A stretch of 64,000 nt of DNA from Chitinophagaceae bacterium (GTDB lineage Bacteria; Bacteroidota; Bacteroidia; Chitinophagales; Chitinophagaceae), in assembly GCA_019638615.1 (NCBI GenBank), contig JAHBTL010000013.1, positions 1-64,000 on the forward strand. The letters are read 5' to 3'. The position numbers and the translations under genes are program-made. Shown one piece after another: positions 7,914 to 17,556 of this stretch (its first letter is position 1; each line of letters begins with the position of its first letter). The notes beneath the pieces were generated by a model. It did not search any database. It was given only the letters and a program-made list of their open reading frames with translations, and had not been told where the DNA came from.

Positions 7914-9341
7914 ATGAACAAACAAAATGCTCCCAGGATAAGAATTGTAACGGCCGCCAGCCTTTTTGACGGACATGACGCCGCCATTAATATTATGCGG
8001 AGGTTGTTGCAGCAAAAGGGTGCGGAAGTGATACACCTGGGCCACAACCGGTCGGTACACGAAATTGTTGAATGCGCTATTGAAGAAGACGCACATGCCG
8101 TTGCAGTTACCAGTTACCAGGGCGGGCATATGGAATTTTTCAGGTACATGAAAGACCTGCTGCAGGAAAGCGGGTGCGGCCATATTAAAATTTTTGGAGG
8201 CGGTGGCGGAACTATTCTGCCACACGAGGCTGAAACGCTTCACCAGTATGGCATCAATCGTATTTATAGCCCAGACGATGGGAGGAAAATGGGGCTTGAA
8301 GGGATGATACAGGATGTAATAACCCAATGCACCGATACCCGTAATTATGATGAAGCGATTAACAAATGGGGCGATGCATTGCCACTGAATGAACTAAAAG
8401 ATATAAGGGTCGTTGCAAGGGCTATTTCGCTGGCCGAAAACGGTGATATATATGATACCCTGCTACAAAAGTTGCAACGGGGCAGGCAGGAAGCGATCAT
8501 TCCCGTTGTTGGTATTACAGGAACCGGTGGAGCCGGCAAATCTTCGGTTACTGATGAACTGGTCAGGAGGTATCTGCAGGCTTTTCCGGCAAAAACAATT
8601 GCTGTTATTTCTGTTGATCCCAGCAAAAGAAAAACAGGAGGCGCTTTACTGGGCGACCGCATACGCATGAACGCGGTATCAAATTCCAGGGTATACATGC
8701 GGTCGTTGGCTACCAGAGAGGATAACACATCCGTAAGCAAGTCTGCAAAAGCAGCTATTGATATCTGTAAAAAAGCCGGCTACGATTGTATTATACTTGA
8801 AACTGCCGGCACCGGGCAAAGCGATGTAAGCATTACCGAATACAGCGATATCTGCATGTATGTAATGACCCCGGAATATGGGGCGGCCTCTCAGCTTGAA
8901 AAAATAAACATGCTGGATTATGCCGATATCATTGCTATTAACAAAGCAGACAAGCCGGGCGCAGATGATGCGTTGAATGATGTGAGAAAGCAATACAAAC
9001 GAAACCACCAGTTGTTTTCAGCAACGCCGGAACAATTACCTGTTATAAGCATGTGCGCAAACAAGTTTAATGACGCAGGGGTAAACAGTCTTTTTCAATT
9101 ATTGCTGGAAACAATAAAAAACAGATTGCAGCTACCGTGGCTACACGAAGCTGAAACATTTAATAACATGTTACAGCAACCGCAAAAAAATGAAACTATT
9201 ATACCGGCTGACAGGGTAAGATATTTAAGTGAGATCAGTAAATGTGTACGTGATTATAACAGTTGGGTAACAGAGCAAAGCAAAACGGCCTCGCAACTCT
9301 ACCAGCTTAACGGCGCAATAGAAATACTTAAAAACAAATGA
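7914..9341 (+). CDS. IcmF N-terminal half: B12-binding domain plus MeaB-like G-protein chaperone
   Basis: This is the front half of a fused isobutyryl-CoA mutase (IcmF). A B12-binding Rossmann domain (about residues 8-140) holds the base-off DxH motif in SLFDGHDAAINIM. A MeaB-type GTPase domain follows, with Walker A GTGGAGKSS, the ETAGTGQSD switch region and the NKAD specificity motif. The product ends after the linker helix start (RYLSEISKCVRDYNSW). ATG 7914 is chosen over the TTG at 7854, since homologues start just before RIRIVTAASLFDGHD. A normal IcmF continues directly into the mutase domain; here a stop falls in the linker, and the mutase is a separate gene 1.1 kb downstream. IcmF interconverts isobutyryl-CoA and n-butyryl-CoA. 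Confidence 0.9.
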   Translation: MNKQNAPRIRIVTAASLFDGHDAAINIMRRLLQQKGAEVIHLGHNRSVHEIVECAIEEDAHAVAVTSYQGGHMEFFRYMKDLLQESGCGHIKIFGGGGGTILPHEAETLHQYGINRIYSPDDGRKMGLEGMIQDVITQCTDTRNYDEAINKWGDALPLNELKDIRVVARAISLAENGDIYDTLLQKLQRGRQEAIIPVVGITGTGGAGKSSVTDELVRRYLQAFPAKTIAVISVDPSKRKTGGALLGDRIRMNAVSNSRVYMRSLATREDNTSVSKSAKAAIDICKKAGYDCIILETAGTGQSDVSITEYSDICMYVMTPEYGAASQLEKINMLDYADIIAINKADKPGADDALNDVRKQYKRNHQLFSATPEQLPVISMCANKFNDAGVNSLFQLLLETIKNRLQLPWLHEAETFNNMLQQPQKNETIIPADRVRYLSEISKCVRDYNSWVTEQSKTASQLYQLNGAIEILKNK

Positions 9342-9342
9342 T

Positions 9343-10482
9343 ATGAAAAACACCGCTAAACAGTACCAGCAATGGCTGGCAGTACTTAAAAAGAGCATAG
9401 ACCAGTCAAGGCTGCAAACTTCATTGCAGGCAAACAAGAACCTGATAATATTGTATTGGTATATCGGCAAGCAGATTGAACAAAAGATGGACATTGAAAA
9501 CTGGGGAGCAAAAATTATATCTTCTCTGTCAGGCGATCTCAACAAAGCATTTCCGGAATTGGAAGGATTTTCTGAAAAAAACCTGCTGTATATGAAACAG
9601 TTTGCAGTTGCATATCCATATTTCTTAATTACGCAGCAAGCTGCTGCGCAAATACAACAAAAAGGAAAAAACCAAATTACGCAGCAGCTTGCTGCGCAAT
9701 TTGGCAATACCCAATGGCATGTAACAAATGAAGCATTAGTGAGTATTCCATGTGGACATCACATTTACCTGATGGACAAGATAGAAGACCATGACCAACG
9801 GGTATGGTATGTAAAAAAAACCATTGAAAACAACTGGAGCCGGTCGGTTCTAAAATACCAGGTAGATACTGATTTATATCAACGACAGGAGAAAGCGAAA
9901 AAAATAAACAACTTTCATCTTACACTACCGAAAGCCCAAAGCGATTTGGCCAACCAGATATTAAAAGATCCTTACAAATTCGGATTCATCCAGCTCGGAG
10001 AACAAATTACGGAATTTGAGCTCGAACAGCAGATCATAAAGCACATTGAGGAGTTCCTCATTGAATTAGGCGCAGGCTTCGCCTTTGTAGGAAGGCAGAT
10101 CAAAATGCGGGTAGGAGGAAAATTCAGGAAGCTTGACTTATTATTCTATCATCTTTATTTGAGATGTTTTATAGTGATTGATTTAAAGATGGATGAGTTT
10201 CAATGGGAAGATACCGGTCAAATGAATGGTTATCTGAACGTAGTAAATAAAAAATTTAAACGGTCCGAAGACAATGCAACTATCGGTATTATTTTATGCG
10301 GAGCAAAAGATAATGTGGATGTAGATTTCGCATTGCAAAACATTAATCATCCGATAGGTGTAAGCGAGTATCAATATATTAAATCGTTGCCCAAATCGTT
10401 AAAAGACAATCTTCCTTCTGCAAAGCAATTGCAGCAGGAAGTTCAAAAAATAATACGCGGCAGGCGTACTAAAAAACAATGA
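9343..10482 (+). CDS. DUF1016 (YhcG-type) PDDEXK nuclease-family protein, inserted between the icmF halves
   Basis: A 379-residue protein with an N-terminal DUF1016 region ([27 protein letters not shown]) and a C-terminal PDDEXK-like fold ([52 protein letters not shown]). The usual ELK of the active site reads DLK here. Members are widespread as accessory or defence-associated genes; the cellular target is not established. The ATG lies one base after the stop of the IcmF N-terminal gene, and the stop overlaps the start of the mutase gene (ATGA). It is therefore co-transcribed with, and probably translationally coupled to, the split enzyme. A palindromic DNA repeat sits inside the coding region near residues 96-119. 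Confidence 0.85.
   Translation: MKNTAKQYQQWLAVLKKSIDQSRLQTSLQANKNLIILYWYIGKQIEQKMDIENWGAKIISSLSGDLNKAFPELEGFSEKNLLYMKQFAVAYPYFLITQQAAAQIQQKGKNQITQQLAAQFGNTQWHVTNEALVSIPCGHHIYLMDKIEDHDQRVWYVKKTIENNWSRSVLKYQVDTDLYQRQEKAKKINNFHLTLPKAQSDLANQILKDPYKFGFIQLGEQITEFELEQQIIKHIEEFLIELGAGFAFVGRQIKMRVGGKFRKLDLLFYHLYLRCFIVIDLKMDEFQWEDTGQMNGYLNVVNKKFKRSEDNATIGIILCGAKDNVDVDFALQNINHPIGVSEYQYIKSLPKSLKDNLPSAKQLQQEVQKIIRGRRTKKQ
9629..9699. repeat. paired palindromic repeat inside the DUF1016 gene
   Basis: Two 23-base copies around 9629-9651 and 9677-9699 share the ends TTACGCAGCA and TGCTGCGCAA. The core of the second copy is the reverse complement of the first (GCAAGCTGC versus GCAGCTTGC). Each can also fold on itself. 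In protein they give duplicated ITQQ..AAQ segments. This may be a small palindromic element tolerated in frame. Confidence 0.6.
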
Positions 10483-12443
10483 TCATGTTGTATACCGAAC
10501 TTGAAGAGAAATATACATCGCTGCAAAACAAATTAGATCCGGAGCTGCAAAAGCTGCTGGGTGAATGGAAACAACTGCAGGAGAAATACGGTAAGGAGGT
10601 ATTTGAATATACGGTACGCGGCAAAGTCATCAGGCAGGATATGGCAACAACATCGCTGAGCGGCACTTCCATTAAAAAAGTGATGTTACCTAAATACAAT
10701 GATTGGGGTGATATCCTGCGCTGGCAATTGCAGGAAAATGTGCCGGGCTCATTTCCGTATACCGCCGGCGTTTTTGAGCTGAAGCGGCAGGGAGAAGATC
10801 CGACAAGAATGTTCGCTGGTGAAGGAGGCCCCGAAAGAACCAATAAACGCTTCCATTATGTATCTGCCGGACAACAGGCAAAAAGATTATCAACCGCTTT
10901 TGACAGCGTAACGCTGTATGGACAAGATCCTGCCTACCGACCCGACATTTATGGTAAGATTGGCAATGCCGGTGTAAGCATCGCTACACTGGATGACGCG
11001 AAAAAGCTGTACAGCGGATTTGATCTTTGCGACCCGCATACCTCGGTGAGCATGACCATTAATGGCCCTGCACCAATCATACTGGCATTTTATATGAATG
11101 CCGCCATAGACCAGCTTTGCGAGAAATGGATAAAAGAGCACAAACAGGAACACAAAGCAGCATCGCGCAAAAAAGAAAAATTTTCCGGTAATGAAATACC
11201 CTTTTACAACGACACCACATCTCCCGACATTATACCGACAGGTAATGATCAACTGGGGCTTGCCTTACTTGGCATTAGCGGAGAGGAAGTTGTACCGCCT
11301 GGTATATATGAGCAACTGAAAGCTTCGGCGCTGCAACAGGTAAGAGGCACCGTGCAGGCAGATATCCTGAAAGAAGACCAGGCACAGAATACCTGCATTT
11401 TTTCTACCGAGTTCGCATTGAAATTAATGGGTGATGTACAGGAATATTTCATCCGAAACTCAGTAAAGAATTTTTACAGCGTAAGCATCAGCGGCTATCA
11501 CATAGCAGAAGCAGGAGCCAATCCTATTACACAACTGGCTTTTACACTGGCAAATGGCTTTACGTATGTAGAATATTACCTGAGCCGCGGGATGCATATT
11601 GACGATTTCGCACCCAATCTCTCTTTCTTTTTCAGTAACGGCATGGATCCGGAATACAGTGTAATTGGCAGGGTTGCACGGCGCATATGGGCCAAAGTGA
11701 TGAAACACAAGTACAATGGCAATGAACGTTCTCAAAAGCTGAAATATCACATACAAACCAGCGGGCGCAGTCTGCATGCCCAGGAAATTGATTTTAACGA
11801 CATCCGCACAACACTCCAGGCCTTGTATGCTATTTACGATAACTGCAATTCTTTACATACCAACGCGTACGACGAAGCCATTACTACTCCTACGGAAGAA
11901 AGTGTACGAAGGGCGATGGCAATACAACTTATTATCAACCGGGAGTTGGGCACTACCCAAACAGAAAACTTTATGCAGGGTTCCTTTGCACTGGAAGAGC
12001 TGACGGACCTGGTAGAAGAGGCTGTGCTAAAAGAGTTTGACCGGATTTCAGACAGAGGTGGCGTTCTGGGTGCTATGGAAAGAATGTACCAGCGTAATAA
12101 AATACAGGAAGAAAGCCTGCATTACGAACATCTGAAACATACCGGCGAACTTCCGGTAATAGGGGTGAACACATTTTTAAGCAGCAAGGGAAGCCCGTTA
12201 ATTACACCCGGGCAGGTAATCCGAAGCACTGAAGCCGAAAAGAAGCAACAGATTAAAAATGTATTACAGTTTCAAAAGGTAAATGAAACAAAAGGCAAAG
12301 AATCTTTAAAAACACTCAAAGAGGTAGCTTCACAAGGTGGAAACATTTTTGCCGAATTAATGAATACTGTTAAATATTGCTCGCTTGGGCAAATTACCCA
12401 CACCCTATATGAAGCGGGAGGACAGTATCGAAGAAATATGTAA
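10479..12443 (+). CDS. IcmF C-terminal half: acyl-CoA mutase catalytic domain
   Basis: A 654-residue mutase subunit with the IcmF-specific stretches [68 protein letters not shown] and [12 protein letters not shown], ending [21 protein letters not shown]-like as in intact IcmF. It begins in the helical linker ([15 protein letters not shown]), so the two products together cover a complete IcmF without loss of a known domain. The first ATG (10479) overlaps the stop of the DUF1016 gene; ATG 10485 is an alternative. The enzyme would need the B12-binding half made from 7914-9341 in trans. It ends 13 bases from the convergent sulfatase gene. Confidence 0.9.
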   Translation: MIMLYTELEEKYTSLQNKLDPELQKLLGEWKQLQEKYGKEVFEYTVRGKVIRQDMATTSLSGTSIKKVMLPKYNDWGDILRWQLQENVPGSFPYTAGVFELKRQGEDPTRMFAGEGGPERTNKRFHYVSAGQQAKRLSTAFDSVTLYGQDPAYRPDIYGKIGNAGVSIATLDDAKKLYSGFDLCDPHTSVSMTINGPAPIILAFYMNAAIDQLCEKWIKEHKQEHKAASRKKEKFSGNEIPFYNDTTSPDIIPTGNDQLGLALLGISGEEVVPPGIYEQLKASALQQVRGTVQADILKEDQAQNTCIFSTEFALKLMGDVQEYFIRNSVKNFYSVSISGYHIAEAGANPITQLAFTLANGFTYVEYYLSRGMHIDDFAPNLSFFFSNGMDPEYSVIGRVARRIWAKVMKHKYNGNERSQKLKYHIQTSGRSLHAQEIDFNDIRTTLQALYAIYDNCNSLHTNAYDEAITTPTEESVRRAMAIQLIINRELGTTQTENFMQGSFALEELTDLVEEAVLKEFDRISDRGGVLGAMERMYQRNKIQEESLHYEHLKHTGELPVIGVNTFLSSKGSPLITPGQVIRSTEAEKKQQIKNVLQFQKVNETKGKESLKTLKEVASQGGNIFAELMNTVKYCSLGQITHTLYEAGGQYRRNM

Positions 12444-12456
12444 CAAGGGCAAAAAA

Positions 12457-14343
12457 TCAATACTTAAGAAAAGCATCGTACAACATCTGCATGTAAGCTT
12501 TTCCGTTAGTGAGGCTGGTATCGGAAGCTTTTTTTCCGCTTCCCTGCAGAAGCTGTTGAGCCCGGTTATCAAAAATGATCGTATCGACAGGTGTCAGCCA
12601 TCCAAAACCATCGTCAAAAGTATAGAACGCGAACTGTTGTCGTTGCGGCAATAAGAGATCATTACTCCATCTAAATACATCTGCAGGTATGCCCAACTGC
12701 CTGGTAAGTGTAGCGGCTATATCGGTTTGGGAACCCAATGTAGTTATCTTCACCCCTCTGTACTCCTCCTTTAAGGCCTCACCAAAAAATAGCAATGGAA
12801 TATGATAACGGGCAGGCTCATCAAATTTCCTGTTTTTCGGCAAAACATGTCCATGATCTGCCACCAGTACAAATAAGGTATGCTTATACCATTCTGAACT
12901 TTTAACCGAATCGAGTAATACACCCAGCGACTGATCGGTAAAATAACAGGCATTTTTAAATTTCTCTTCAAGACTATCCCCTCTAAATACCGGCTCTATG
13001 GGTACGGTAAAAGGCTCATGGCTGCTCGAAGTAATTATGTATGAAAAAAAGGGCTGAGAAAACGTTTTACTCTCTCTTGCAAATTTTTCAAAAAGAGACA
13101 GGTCGTCCACCCCCCATTTATTGAATTGCCTTGCGTCTGAAAAATCACTTTTTCCTATAATGCGATCGAAGCCTGCATGATAAGCGATGGTGTTGAATCT
13201 GCCAAAGGCAAGTTCACCCCCGTAGTAAAAATTATTCTGGTATCCTTTTTTCCTGCATGCAAGAGATAAAAAAGGAAGGTGTTCAATTTTATCGGGCTGA
13301 TAAATAATACTGGTTTGTGGCTGGGCCGGAAAACCGCTGAGCAATGCAATAATACCCTGGTCGGTACGCACGCCACTTGAATAAATATTAGTAAAAAATA
13401 AGCCATCGTCAATCAATCGACTTAATACCGGGGTAATACCACTATCGCCTCCCAACTGCTTTACAACATCGGCAGTAAAACTTTCCAGTTGAATAAAAAC
13501 GATGTTAGGAGCCGGCTCTTTTAATACGCTTACCGTTGAGTCGTGCCCGGGAAAGCTGTATAATTGGTGCACCAATGCAGTTGCCTTTTCTTCCGGTAAA
13601 TACGAATAAATATTAGTATGGCCGTGATTGCTGTTTTCAGATATACTTTTAAACAGGTGCCAGGCAGTATTTACTGCTGCGTGATTAGCTACCGGAAATG
13701 AACAAAAATAGGCAGTGCTTTCATTAACTGGTATTTGCTGTACACCTCCCCGTATACTGATTACAATCACTGCCGCTACCGCCAGCATGCTGATCGAAAA
13801 ATATATTTTCCCGGTATTACGAAAATCCCAACCCGCAACGGGGGCAATTAATAATCTGTAAAGCAGCCAGGCGATCATACCCTGGGCAACCATTATTATG
13901 ATCAACAAAAAAAGGGGAGCCGATTGGATTGTTTCAAATGCTTCCGCAGGATGGGCCAACATTGTTATGGCCCGGTAGTTTAATTTAACACCCCAGTTTT
14001 CATATAGCCCCAAATCACCGCCGGAAATAATAACGGTAAGTACTACCAATACCAATACGTACCACTTTATAAATTTTTTAAACACCGGATAAGCAGTGAA
14101 ATACTGTATACCCAGACATAAAAATGGCAACAGGGCAAAGTATCCTGCCAGCGACAGGTCGAGCTGTAACCCATGCCAGAAGCTCTCTGCTCCCCGTGCA
14201 AACCCCGCTTCCGAAAATGCGCCGGAGTAATAAAGCACAAATGCAAGTCGCTGAACAAAAAAAAACAGTAACCAAAAAATATAATGGCCTATAAAAAACT
14301 GAAGAATATTTTTTTTACGGGGCTTTGCCGAAAGGGTAACCAT
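12457..14343 (-). CDS. LTA-synthase-like membrane sulfatase/phosphoglycerol transferase
   Basis: A 628-residue membrane enzyme with five N-terminal transmembrane helices (residues about 12-230) and an extracytoplasmic alkaline-phosphatase/sulfatase-fold domain. Visible motifs are the metal-binding Glu in NIVFIQLESF, a Thr nucleophile candidate in SSGVRTDQGIIALLSGFP, and the C-terminal metal ligands in FVLVADHGHVLP. The family transfers phosphoglycerol or phosphoethanolamine headgroups onto glycolipids or envelope polymers. Gram-negative Bacteroidota lack classical lipoteichoic acid, so an envelope glycan or lipid headgroup modification is more likely. It is convergent with the mutase gene and divergent from rlmN. 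Confidence 0.85.
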   Translation of the reverse strand: MVTLSAKPRKKNILQFFIGHYIFWLLFFFVQRLAFVLYYSGAFSEAGFARGAESFWHGLQLDLSLAGYFALLPFLCLGIQYFTAYPVFKKFIKWYVLVLVVLTVIISGGDLGLYENWGVKLNYRAITMLAHPAEAFETIQSAPLFLLIIIMVAQGMIAWLLYRLLIAPVAGWDFRNTGKIYFSISMLAVAAVIVISIRGGVQQIPVNESTAYFCSFPVANHAAVNTAWHLFKSISENSNHGHTNIYSYLPEEKATALVHQLYSFPGHDSTVSVLKEPAPNIVFIQLESFTADVVKQLGGDSGITPVLSRLIDDGLFFTNIYSSGVRTDQGIIALLSGFPAQPQTSIIYQPDKIEHLPFLSLACRKKGYQNNFYYGGELAFGRFNTIAYHAGFDRIIGKSDFSDARQFNKWGVDDLSLFEKFARESKTFSQPFFSYIITSSSHEPFTVPIEPVFRGDSLEEKFKNACYFTDQSLGVLLDSVKSSEWYKHTLFVLVADHGHVLPKNRKFDEPARYHIPLLFFGEALKEEYRGVKITTLGSQTDIAATLTRQLGIPADVFRWSNDLLLPQRQQFAFYTFDDGFGWLTPVDTIIFDNRAQQLLQGSGKKASDTSLTNGKAYMQMLYDAFLKY

Positions 14344-14512
14344 AACTCGCTTGCTGTTATAGATCAGCAGCGCAATTTAAGGGTATTTATACAAGAATGT
14401 CAAAGATGTTATTTGCTTTCACTTTTCATAAGACTGCCATTCTGTGAACCCGGTATAAGTATCCTTTTGCCTTCTTCAGCCGTTCAAATTTCTTAACAGT
14501 AGCTGCTTTGCG

Positions 14513-14520
14513 TATCTTTG
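14513..14520 (+). promoter_or_regulatory. possible -7 box of rlmN, implying a leaderless mRNA
   Basis: TATCTTTG matches the Bacteroidota -7 consensus TAnnTTTG and ends seven bases before the ATG at 14528. Transcription would then begin at about the start codon. The -33 TTG is not well matched, so the call is tentative. Confidence 0.4.
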
Positions 14521-14527
14521 CAGCTTG

Positions 14528-15583
14528 ATGCAGGCGGCAAAAAAGCAAAATATAAGGCATTTAAGCCTGGAGGAACTCCAGAGCTATTTTGAGCGTTCAG
14601 GAGATAAAAAGTTCAGAGCCAGGCAGGTATATGAGTGGTTATGGCAAAAACATGCACACAGCTTCGATGCAATGACCAGCCTGGGCAAAGAGCTCCGTAA
14701 CAAACTTTCCGGTGATTTTGACTTACCTTCCCTTACGGTTGACGCCTCCCAATACTCTGCAGACGGCACCATTAAAAGCAGGTTCAGAACGGCAGACGGA
14801 CACCTGGTGGAAGGTGTTTTGATCCCCACTGAAACAAGGCAAACAGCCTGTGTATCTTCGCAAATCGGGTGCAGCCTGAGTTGTAAATTTTGCGCTACCG
14901 GCTATATGGACAGGAAGCGCAACCTGCACTATGATGAGATATACGACGAAGTAGTACATATTAACCAGCAAGCCGAAGGCACTTATCAGAAAAAACTCAG
15001 CAATATCGTTTTTATGGGGATGGGAGAACCGCTGCTGAACTATAAAAATGTATTAAAGGCTATTGAAAGAATCTCTTCACCTGATGGTTTAGGCATGAGC
15101 CCACGGCGTATTACTGTATCAACCGCCGGAGTTGCCAAAATGATCAGACAACTGGGTGATGACGAAGTAAAATTTAAACTTGCGCTTTCACTGCATGCCG
15201 CAAACGATCAAAAAAGGCATGAAATAATGCCGATCAATGATACAAATAATATCAAATCGCTCATAGAAGCACTCAATTATTTCTACCGGAAAACGGGCAA
15301 TGAAATAACGCTGGAATATATTCTCTTCAAGGACTTCAACGACTCCATACAGGACGCCGGTGAGCTGACCAAAATATACAGGCAGATACCCGCAGACCTG
15401 GTGAACATTATAGAATACAACCCCATTGAACTGGCTTCGTTTTCAAAGCCGGATGAAGCTACAACGGAACTATTTATGCAACACCTTGAAAAGAACAGGG
15501 TGAATGCCAGATTGAGAAGAAGCAGGGGAAAAGATATTGATGCAGCCTGCGGGCAGTTGGCAAATAAGGATACTATACATTAA
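14528..15583 (+). CDS. rlmN: dual-specificity 23S rRNA/tRNA (adenine-C2)-methyltransferase RlmN
   Basis: A 351-residue radical-SAM methyltransferase that methylates C2 of A2503 in 23S rRNA and of A37 in some tRNAs. The radical-SAM cluster motif CxxxCxxC is seen as CSLSCKFC. Other signatures are FMGMGEPLLNY, RRITVSTAGV, LALSLHAAND and a C-terminal GKDIDAACGQL holding the methyl-carrier Cys. The start is placed at ATG 14528; the in-frame TTG three bases upstream is less likely. The following pseudouridine synthase gene begins 37 bases after the stop, so the rRNA-modification genes may be co-expressed. Confidence 0.93.
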   Translation: MQAAKKQNIRHLSLEELQSYFERSGDKKFRARQVYEWLWQKHAHSFDAMTSLGKELRNKLSGDFDLPSLTVDASQYSADGTIKSRFRTADGHLVEGVLIPTETRQTACVSSQIGCSLSCKFCATGYMDRKRNLHYDEIYDEVVHINQQAEGTYQKKLSNIVFMGMGEPLLNYKNVLKAIERISSPDGLGMSPRRITVSTAGVAKMIRQLGDDEVKFKLALSLHAANDQKRHEIMPINDTNNIKSLIEALNYFYRKTGNEITLEYILFKDFNDSIQDAGELTKIYRQIPADLVNIIEYNPIELASFSKPDEATTELFMQHLEKNRVNARLRRSRGKDIDAACGQLANKDTIH

Positions 15584-15620
15584 CTATACTTTTTATTACT
15601 GTTGTAAAACAGCAAGTTTT

Positions 15621-16727
15621 ATGAGCAAAAAACCTTTTGACAAGTTCATTAACAAGGAAAGCGGCGCGAAAAAGAAAGAACGCATCCGCCAGGAAAAACG
15701 AAAAGCCAGGGCAGAGAAAAATGCCTACTTTGAAGAACAGAAACGTTTGGCATGGGAAAAAAGAAAAGCGGGAAGTAGCAGCCAGCGGTCAGCGATCAGC
15801 GGTCAGCGATCAGCAGTCAGCGATCAGCATTCAGCGATCAGCATTCAGTCAACAGCTAATGAGAAAAGGCCGGCTTTAAAAAATCAAAGATCAATAACAG
15901 AAGCAGTCCCAAAATCTCAAATCTCAAACCTGCCTGCCGGCAGGCAAGGTCAGAAATCTGATTCCGCAACTGCGGGATCAGATAATGAAATGCCCCTCAA
16001 CAAATTCATTGCCTGGAGCGGCGTTTGTGGCAGAAGGGAAGCTGCTGATTTAATAAAAGCAGGAAAGGTGTTGGTAAATGGTCAGGTCATTACTGAGCCC
16101 CCGCACCGGGTTAGTCAGCAGGATAATATAAGAGTAAACGGGAAAAAAATTGTTCTTCAAAAAAACCTGGTATACATCTTATTAAACAAACCCAAAGATT
16201 ATATCACCACAATGGATGATCCTGAAGGAAGGAAAACCGTAATGGATTTGGTAAAGAAGGCTACCAGCGAGCGGGTATTCCCCGTGGGCAGGCTTGACAG
16301 GAATACCACCGGTGTAATGCTATTGACAAACGATGGCGAACTGGCTCAGCGACTGACGCATCCGAAATACGAAGTAAAAAAAATATACGAAGTGCGGGTA
16401 GACCAGCCTGTTACCAAACAACAGTTAGACACTATTGCCGGCGGACTTACGCTGGAAGACGGATTTATTCAGCCGGATGCTGTAGCGTATGCAGACAGCA
16501 AAGACAAAAGCGTAATTGGTATAGAAATACATAGCGGGCGCAATCGCATTGTACGCCGCATTTTTGAACACCTGGGCTTTAAAGTAAAAAATCTCGACCG
16601 GGTGATGTATGGCATCTTTACCAAGAAAAACGTGGACCGTGGCAAGTGGCGCTTCCTTACCGAAAAGGAAATACGCCTGCTCAAACACCTGAACACCTCA
16701 TTCGGGAATAAAAAATCTTCACGATAA
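15621..16727 (+). CDS. RsuA/RluB-family pseudouridine synthase with a repeat-expanded N-terminus
   Basis: The core has an S4 RNA-binding domain (LNKFIAWSGVCGRREAADL) and the RsuA/RluB/RluE/RluF catalytic domain, with the Asp motif FPVGRLDRNTTGVMLLTNDG and the IHSGRNRIVRRIFEH tail. It isomerises a uridine in ribosomal RNA. Before the S4 domain is a basic, charged region of about 120 residues that contains translated DNA repeats (RSAISGQRSAVSD, LPAGRQGQ). Start ATG 15621 (MSKKPFDKFI) is preferred to the long open frame that begins within rlmN. The GTG of the next gene follows the stop immediately. Confidence 0.87.
   Translation: MSKKPFDKFINKESGAKKKERIRQEKRKARAEKNAYFEEQKRLAWEKRKAGSSSQRSAISGQRSAVSDQHSAISIQSTANEKRPALKNQRSITEAVPKSQISNLPAGRQGQKSDSATAGSDNEMPLNKFIAWSGVCGRREAADLIKAGKVLVNGQVITEPPHRVSQQDNIRVNGKKIVLQKNLVYILLNKPKDYITTMDDPEGRKTVMDLVKKATSERVFPVGRLDRNTTGVMLLTNDGELAQRLTHPKYEVKKIYEVRVDQPVTKQQLDTIAGGLTLEDGFIQPDAVAYADSKDKSVIGIEIHSGRNRIVRRIFEHLGFKVKNLDRVMYGIFTKKNVDRGKWRFLTEKEIRLLKHLNTSFGNKKSSR
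15783..15849 (+). repeat. in-frame CAGCGATCAG-type tandem repeat in the pseudouridine synthase gene
   Basis: Seven or eight near-copies of a 7-10 base unit (GGTCAGCGATCAGC, ATTCAGCGATCAGC) are translated as SAISGQRSAVSDQHSAIS-like sequence. A related imperfect repeat lies in noncoding DNA at 29651-29712. Confidence 0.8.
15931..15946. repeat. TGCCTGCCGGCAGGCA palindrome, read in frame as LPAGRQG
   Basis: A perfect 16-base palindrome within the N-terminal region of the pseudouridine synthase gene. It translates to the LPAGRQG peptide, which is familiar from palindromic elements that settle in coding sequences of Bacteroidota and other bacteria. A shortened relative (TGCCTGCCGTAGGCA) occurs near 31527 in the Uma2 gene. 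Confidence 0.75.
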
Positions 16728-17453
16728 GTGCAAAAGAACAAAGTAGAAGTCCTGGTAGAAACCGAACATTTTATTGCCGTTAATAAACCATCAGGGCTCT
16801 TATCGATTCCGGCACGGGAAGGCAACGAAACTTCTCTTAAAGATATATTAGCAGAAAAATCCGGTCAGGTATGGACTGTTCACCGGCTGGATAAAGATAC
16901 CAGCGGCGTTATTGTATTTGCTAAAAGTGAGCAGTCTCACAAATATTTATCAGGATTGTTTGAGGGAAGATCTGTTGAAAAATATTATACAGGAATTGTT
17001 CATGGGACGCCGGCAAATAACAAGGGAAGCATTGATGCTGCTCTCATGGAGCACCCTGCAAAAAAAGGAATAATGGTAACTAATAAAAGGGGGAAACCGG
17101 CACTTACCGATTATGAAGTAGTGGAGTGCTTTGGAAGTTTTTCCTTAATGAAGTTTCGTATCCATACCGGCAGAACGCACCAGATACGAGTGCACATGAA
17201 GCATATAGGCCATCCCATTGTGTGTGACGCTGTTTATGGCAATGGTGAATCCGTATTACTCTCTTCCATTAAGAAAAAATTCAATCTCTCTAAAAAAGAA
17301 GAGGAGGAACGCCCTTTGTTTAACCGGCTGGCATTACATGCCGAAAGGCTGGAATTTATTGACGAGCAAAACACCCAACATATCCTGGAAGCTCTATTGC
17401 CCAAAGACATGAGAGCGTTGTTGCAGCAATTGAAAAAGTGGAAGGCACATTAG
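16728..17453 (+). CDS. RluA-family pseudouridine synthase
   Basis: A 241-residue enzyme of the RluA family without an N-terminal S4 domain. The catalytic Asp motif is VHRLDKDTSGVIVFAKS; the substrate-site motifs HTGRTHQIRVHMKHIGHPI and ALHAERLEF follow. It makes pseudouridine in rRNA or tRNA; the exact target cannot be read from sequence. It uses a GTG start directly after the TAA of the RsuA-type gene, so the two pseudouridine synthases are translationally coupled. Confidence 0.88.
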   Translation: MQKNKVEVLVETEHFIAVNKPSGLLSIPAREGNETSLKDILAEKSGQVWTVHRLDKDTSGVIVFAKSEQSHKYLSGLFEGRSVEKYYTGIVHGTPANNKGSIDAALMEHPAKKGIMVTNKRGKPALTDYEVVECFGSFSLMKFRIHTGRTHQIRVHMKHIGHPIVCDAVYGNGESVLLSSIKKKFNLSKKEEEERPLFNRLALHAERLEFIDEQNTQHILEALLPKDMRALLQQLKKWKAH

Positions 17454-17556
17454 GAAGGATAGTTCAACTCCTGATGGAACGCAGAAAAAGCAACTGAGAA
17501 ATAAAATTTATTCTCCCAATAATTTTGCCAGGCTGATCACCATGTAAGTCATATTG

